A stretch of 53,935 nucleotides of DNA, from the NCBI RefSeq assembly GCF_001620365.2, contig NZ_LQMT02000012.1, forward strand, positions 148,108 through 202,042. Direction: 5' to 3'. How positions within the stretch are numbered: the stretch's first letter is position 1; the number at the start of each line of letters is the position of its first letter. The stretch is from Amycolatopsis keratiniphila subsp. keratiniphila. Its GTDB lineage: Bacteria > Actinomycetota > Actinomycetes > Mycobacteriales > Pseudonocardiaceae. A model generated the notes under the pieces. It was not told where the DNA came from and did no database searches. It worked only from the letters and a program-made list of their open reading frames with translations. The translations under genes and the position numbers were made by a program. Below are positions 52,200-53,935 of the stretch, one piece after another.

Positions 52200-53334
52200 C
52201 TCGCACCAGCGCATATGTGACGGCCGCGAGAAGCTGGAACCCCGCCGCGGCACTCAGCGCGGCGGTTACGGAGAGTGCGCTCAACGGCCCCGCGGCCGCG
52301 GCTCCGACCGCGAGTCCGGTGATCTTCACGCTCGCCGCCGTCGTGAAGACCTGAGCCCGCACCGCCGCGGGTGCTTCGCGATGCCGGATGGCGAACAGCG
52401 CCGAAAGCTGCGGGCCTTCCGCGAAACCGGCGAGTACGGCGGCGGCCAGCAGGGGCACCACGCCGTGTCCGGCGGCCGCGAGCAGGAAACTCGCGCCGAG
52501 CAGGACGGTGCTGGCGAGCACGGTGCGATCCGGCGGGGGCGGTCTGCGGGCCAGCACGGCGTTCGCGACCAGTGACGCGGCGGCCATCACGGTGAGCAGG
52601 AGCGCGCCGAACCCCGGATTCCCCAGTCGCTGGGCGCCGAGCAGCGGGTAGCAGACCACGGCGATCCCGATGCCGACGAAGGACACGGTGGACGTCGCGG
52701 TGGCCCGCAGCAGCGCGCGGTTGCGGAAAAGGACCGCGAACCCGTCGGCGAGCTGACGGCGGATCGGTCTCGTGGGCTTCGCTTCGGTGGCGGGCAGCGA
52801 CCATGCGGCGGGGAAGGCGGCCGCGACCAGCGTGATCGCGAGCGCGACCGCGGCCGGTGCGCCGGCGTATGCGGCCACGAGCCCGGCGAGTCCCGGCCCG
52901 GCGAGGCTCGCGGCGGTGAACGTCATCGCGTCCAGCGTGCTCGCCCGCTCCAGCGGTGTCGTGCCGCGGACCTGCGGCAGCTGTGCCGTCCATCCGCCCG
53001 CCAACGCGGGGTTGAGCAGGCCGGCCGCGACGGCCACCGCGATCGCCGCGGGGACTTCGACCAGCGCGAGCACCGCGCCGAGCCCGCCCGCGTACGCGAG
53101 CAGCGCCCACGCCAGCAGCCGTCCCGGCCGGGGACTGCGGTCGAGCAGGGCGCCGAGCAGCGGCCCGCCCGCCGCCGCGGAGATCGTCAGGCCCGCGAGC
53201 AGCGCGGATCCGGTGGCGGCCGAGCCGTCGATACTCACGCCGAGCAGGAGCAAAGCCGGCCCGGACAACTCGTCGCCGGTTCTGGCGACCGTCGCGCCGG
53301 CCAGGTAGACGGCGAGACTGTAACGGCCTCTCAT
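52168..53334 (-). CDS. Major facilitator superfamily transporter
   Basis: 388 residues, about twelve hydrophobic helices, e.g. ALLLLGVSIDGSAATGSALLAGL, AGLAGLVAAYAG, ATATSTVSFVGIGIAVVCYPLL. It is of the small MFS drug-exporter type; the substrate is unknown. The ATG at 53334 gives MRGRYSLAVYLAGATVARTGDELSGPALLLLG; the longer frame upstream runs through the divergent regulator. Its start codon lies within the dyad at 53318-53350, so the adjacent regulator probably represses it. Confidence 0.88.
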   Translation of the reverse strand: MRGRYSLAVYLAGATVARTGDELSGPALLLLGVSIDGSAATGSALLAGLTISAAAGGPLLGALLDRSPRPGRLLAWALLAYAGGLGAVLALVEVPAAIAVAVAAGLLNPALAGGWTAQLPQVRGTTPLERASTLDAMTFTAASLAGPGLAGLVAAYAGAPAAVALAITLVAAAFPAAWSLPATEAKPTRPIRRQLADGFAVLFRNRALLRATATSTVSFVGIGIAVVCYPLLGAQRLGNPGFGALLLTVMAAASLVANAVLARRPPPPDRTVLASTVLLGASFLLAAAGHGVVPLLAAAVLAGFAEGPQLSALFAIRHREAPAAVRAQVFTTAASVKITGLAVGAAAAGPLSALSVTAALSAAAGFQLLAAVTYALVRARRPSPARAA

Positions 53335-53350
53335 GACTGAGACGTTACAG
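53318..53350. promoter_or_regulatory. Probable operator: 8-bp perfect inverted repeat over the MFS start
   Basis: CTGTAACG (53318-53325) and CGTTACAG (53343-53350) with a 17-nt centre containing the MFS ATG. The regulator ATG is 7 nt further on. Binding would block both genes. Confidence 0.65.
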
Positions 53351-53356
53351 TGGGGT

Positions 53357-53917
53357 ATGACTTCAGCGCAGCGGGATTTCCTGCCCGGCCGGTCGGCGCG
53401 GGCGGCGGCACAGCGGGCGGTGGATCTGCTGGTTGTGCTGCTTTCGCCGGATCCGTCGGCTTCGTCGGTGCGTTCCGTGCTGGAAGCGCACGGCGAGACG
53501 TCGGTCGAGTTGGCGCCGTCGGACGTGACGTCGTTGCGGGCGGCGGCCGCGGAACTGCGGGAGGTGTTCGCGGCGCGGGATGTCGCGGAGGCGGCCGATG
53601 TGCTCAACCGGCTGCTTGCGCGCTACGCGCATCCGCCGCGGCTGACCGATCACGCGGACGGGTTCGGCTGGCATCTCCACGTGGACGCCGACGACGACGG
53701 GCCGTGGGGCGCGTGGCTGGTGACGTCGTCCGCGCTGGCGCTGGCCGTGCTGCTGTCGGACCGTCAGGCGCCGCCGGGTGGGCTGTGTGCCGCTTCGGGC
53801 TGCGGGAAGCCCTTCGCGCACTTGGGTGGGGGGAGTCCGCGTCGGTACTGCTCGACGCGGTGCGCCACTCGGGAGCGGGTGGCGGCTCACCGTCGCGATC
53901 GGTCCCGGACGCCATGA
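53357..53917 (+). CDS. ABATE-type regulator with variant CGNR zinc finger
   Basis: 186 residues from ATG 53357; an earlier ATG at 53333 overlaps the MFS start and lies inside the dyad. The N-terminal 125 residues are ABATE-like (AAQRAVDLLVVLL, AAAAELREVFAARDVAEAADVLNRLLARY). The C-terminal finger keeps Cys144, Cys149, Cys165 and Cys169, but the CGNR tetrapeptide is changed to C-A-T-R, followed by ERVAAHRRDR. It is probably the repressor of the divergent transporter. Confidence 0.8.
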   Translation: MTSAQRDFLPGRSARAAAQRAVDLLVVLLSPDPSASSVRSVLEAHGETSVELAPSDVTSLRAAAAELREVFAARDVAEAADVLNRLLARYAHPPRLTDHADGFGWHLHVDADDDGPWGAWLVTSSALALAVLLSDRQAPPGGLCAASGCGKPFAHLGGGSPRRYCSTRCATRERVAAHRRDRSRTP

Positions 53918-53935
53918 ACGGTCCGTTCCTTGCAA
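53913..53935 (+). repeat. Left arm of a sixth family A hairpin cut by the window end
   Basis: It starts at the stop codon of the CGNR-type gene and carries the core GAACGGTCCGTTC (53916-53928), matching GAANGNNNCNTTC. The second arm would lie beyond the window. Confidence 0.6.

Overview
The window looks like chromosome of a high-GC actinomycete of the Pseudonocardiales, most likely Amycolatopsis or a close relative. This is inferred from the very high GC at third codon positions, many GTG starts and 4-bp ATGA/GTGA overlaps. It also fits the actinobacterial gene neighbourhoods (argA-rimO-pgsA-pncC-clgR-psp; the dcw cluster with a pknL/Rv2175c pair), a MurE with the meso-diaminopimelate DNPR motif, and T7SS-type proteins. 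No rRNA, tRNA, phage, insertion sequence, CRISPR array or biosynthetic gene cluster was seen.

Layout. 1-2180: nitroreductase and alpha/beta-hydrolase operon, divergent from a CGNR zinc-finger regulator, with a 9-bp palindrome between them. 2176-9573: envelope-stress block argA / rimO-pgsA-pncC / clgR / pspA-pspM, with an AhpD-like gene plus ECF41 sigma factor sitting between clgR and pspA. 9970-18787: mixed metabolism and repair (a pseudo-amidase of the allophanate hydrolase family, pyrD, a tetR/SDR pair, a GNAT, an adenosine deaminase family gene, parA-nei2, a methyltransferase). 18907-25796: dinB, DUF3040, and a moxR-DUF58-transglutaminase operon. 26068-30811: an eight-gene cassette of type VII secretion-like substrates and chaperones with no ESX export machinery. 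31430-46531: the division and cell-wall cluster mraZ-rsmH-ftsL-ftsI // murE-murF-mraY-murD-ftsW-murG-murC-ftsQ, in which ftsZ does not follow ftsQ. 46616-53935: tetR/NmrA pair, an unknown gene, a four-PASTA Ser/Thr kinase divergent from an Rv2175c-like DNA-binding protein, and an MFS transporter divergent from a second CGNR-type regulator, again over a palindrome.

Most unusual signal: two families of structured intergenic repeats. Family A is a hairpin of about 53-57 nt with 23-25-bp arms around a 7-nt centre. Every arm carries a 13-bp core GAANGNNNCNTTC although the rest of each stem differs; there are five complete copies and one cut by the window end. Family B is a set of inverted arrays of exact 21-nt units (core close to ACNCGCGTGATT), with forward units, a short centre (9 nt in the clearest cases) and reverse units; four arrays are present and one splits the dcw cluster. 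Both families lie between genes, often at convergent ends.

How genes work together: clgR, pspA/pspM and the ECF41 module form an envelope and proteolysis stress response; mraZ controls its own operon through four 10-bp-spaced boxes over its promoter; the Mur and Fts proteins build and place peptidoglycan; the PASTA kinase probably senses muropeptides and signals to the Rv2175c-like protein; and the CGNR and TetR regulators each sit beside the genes they most likely control.
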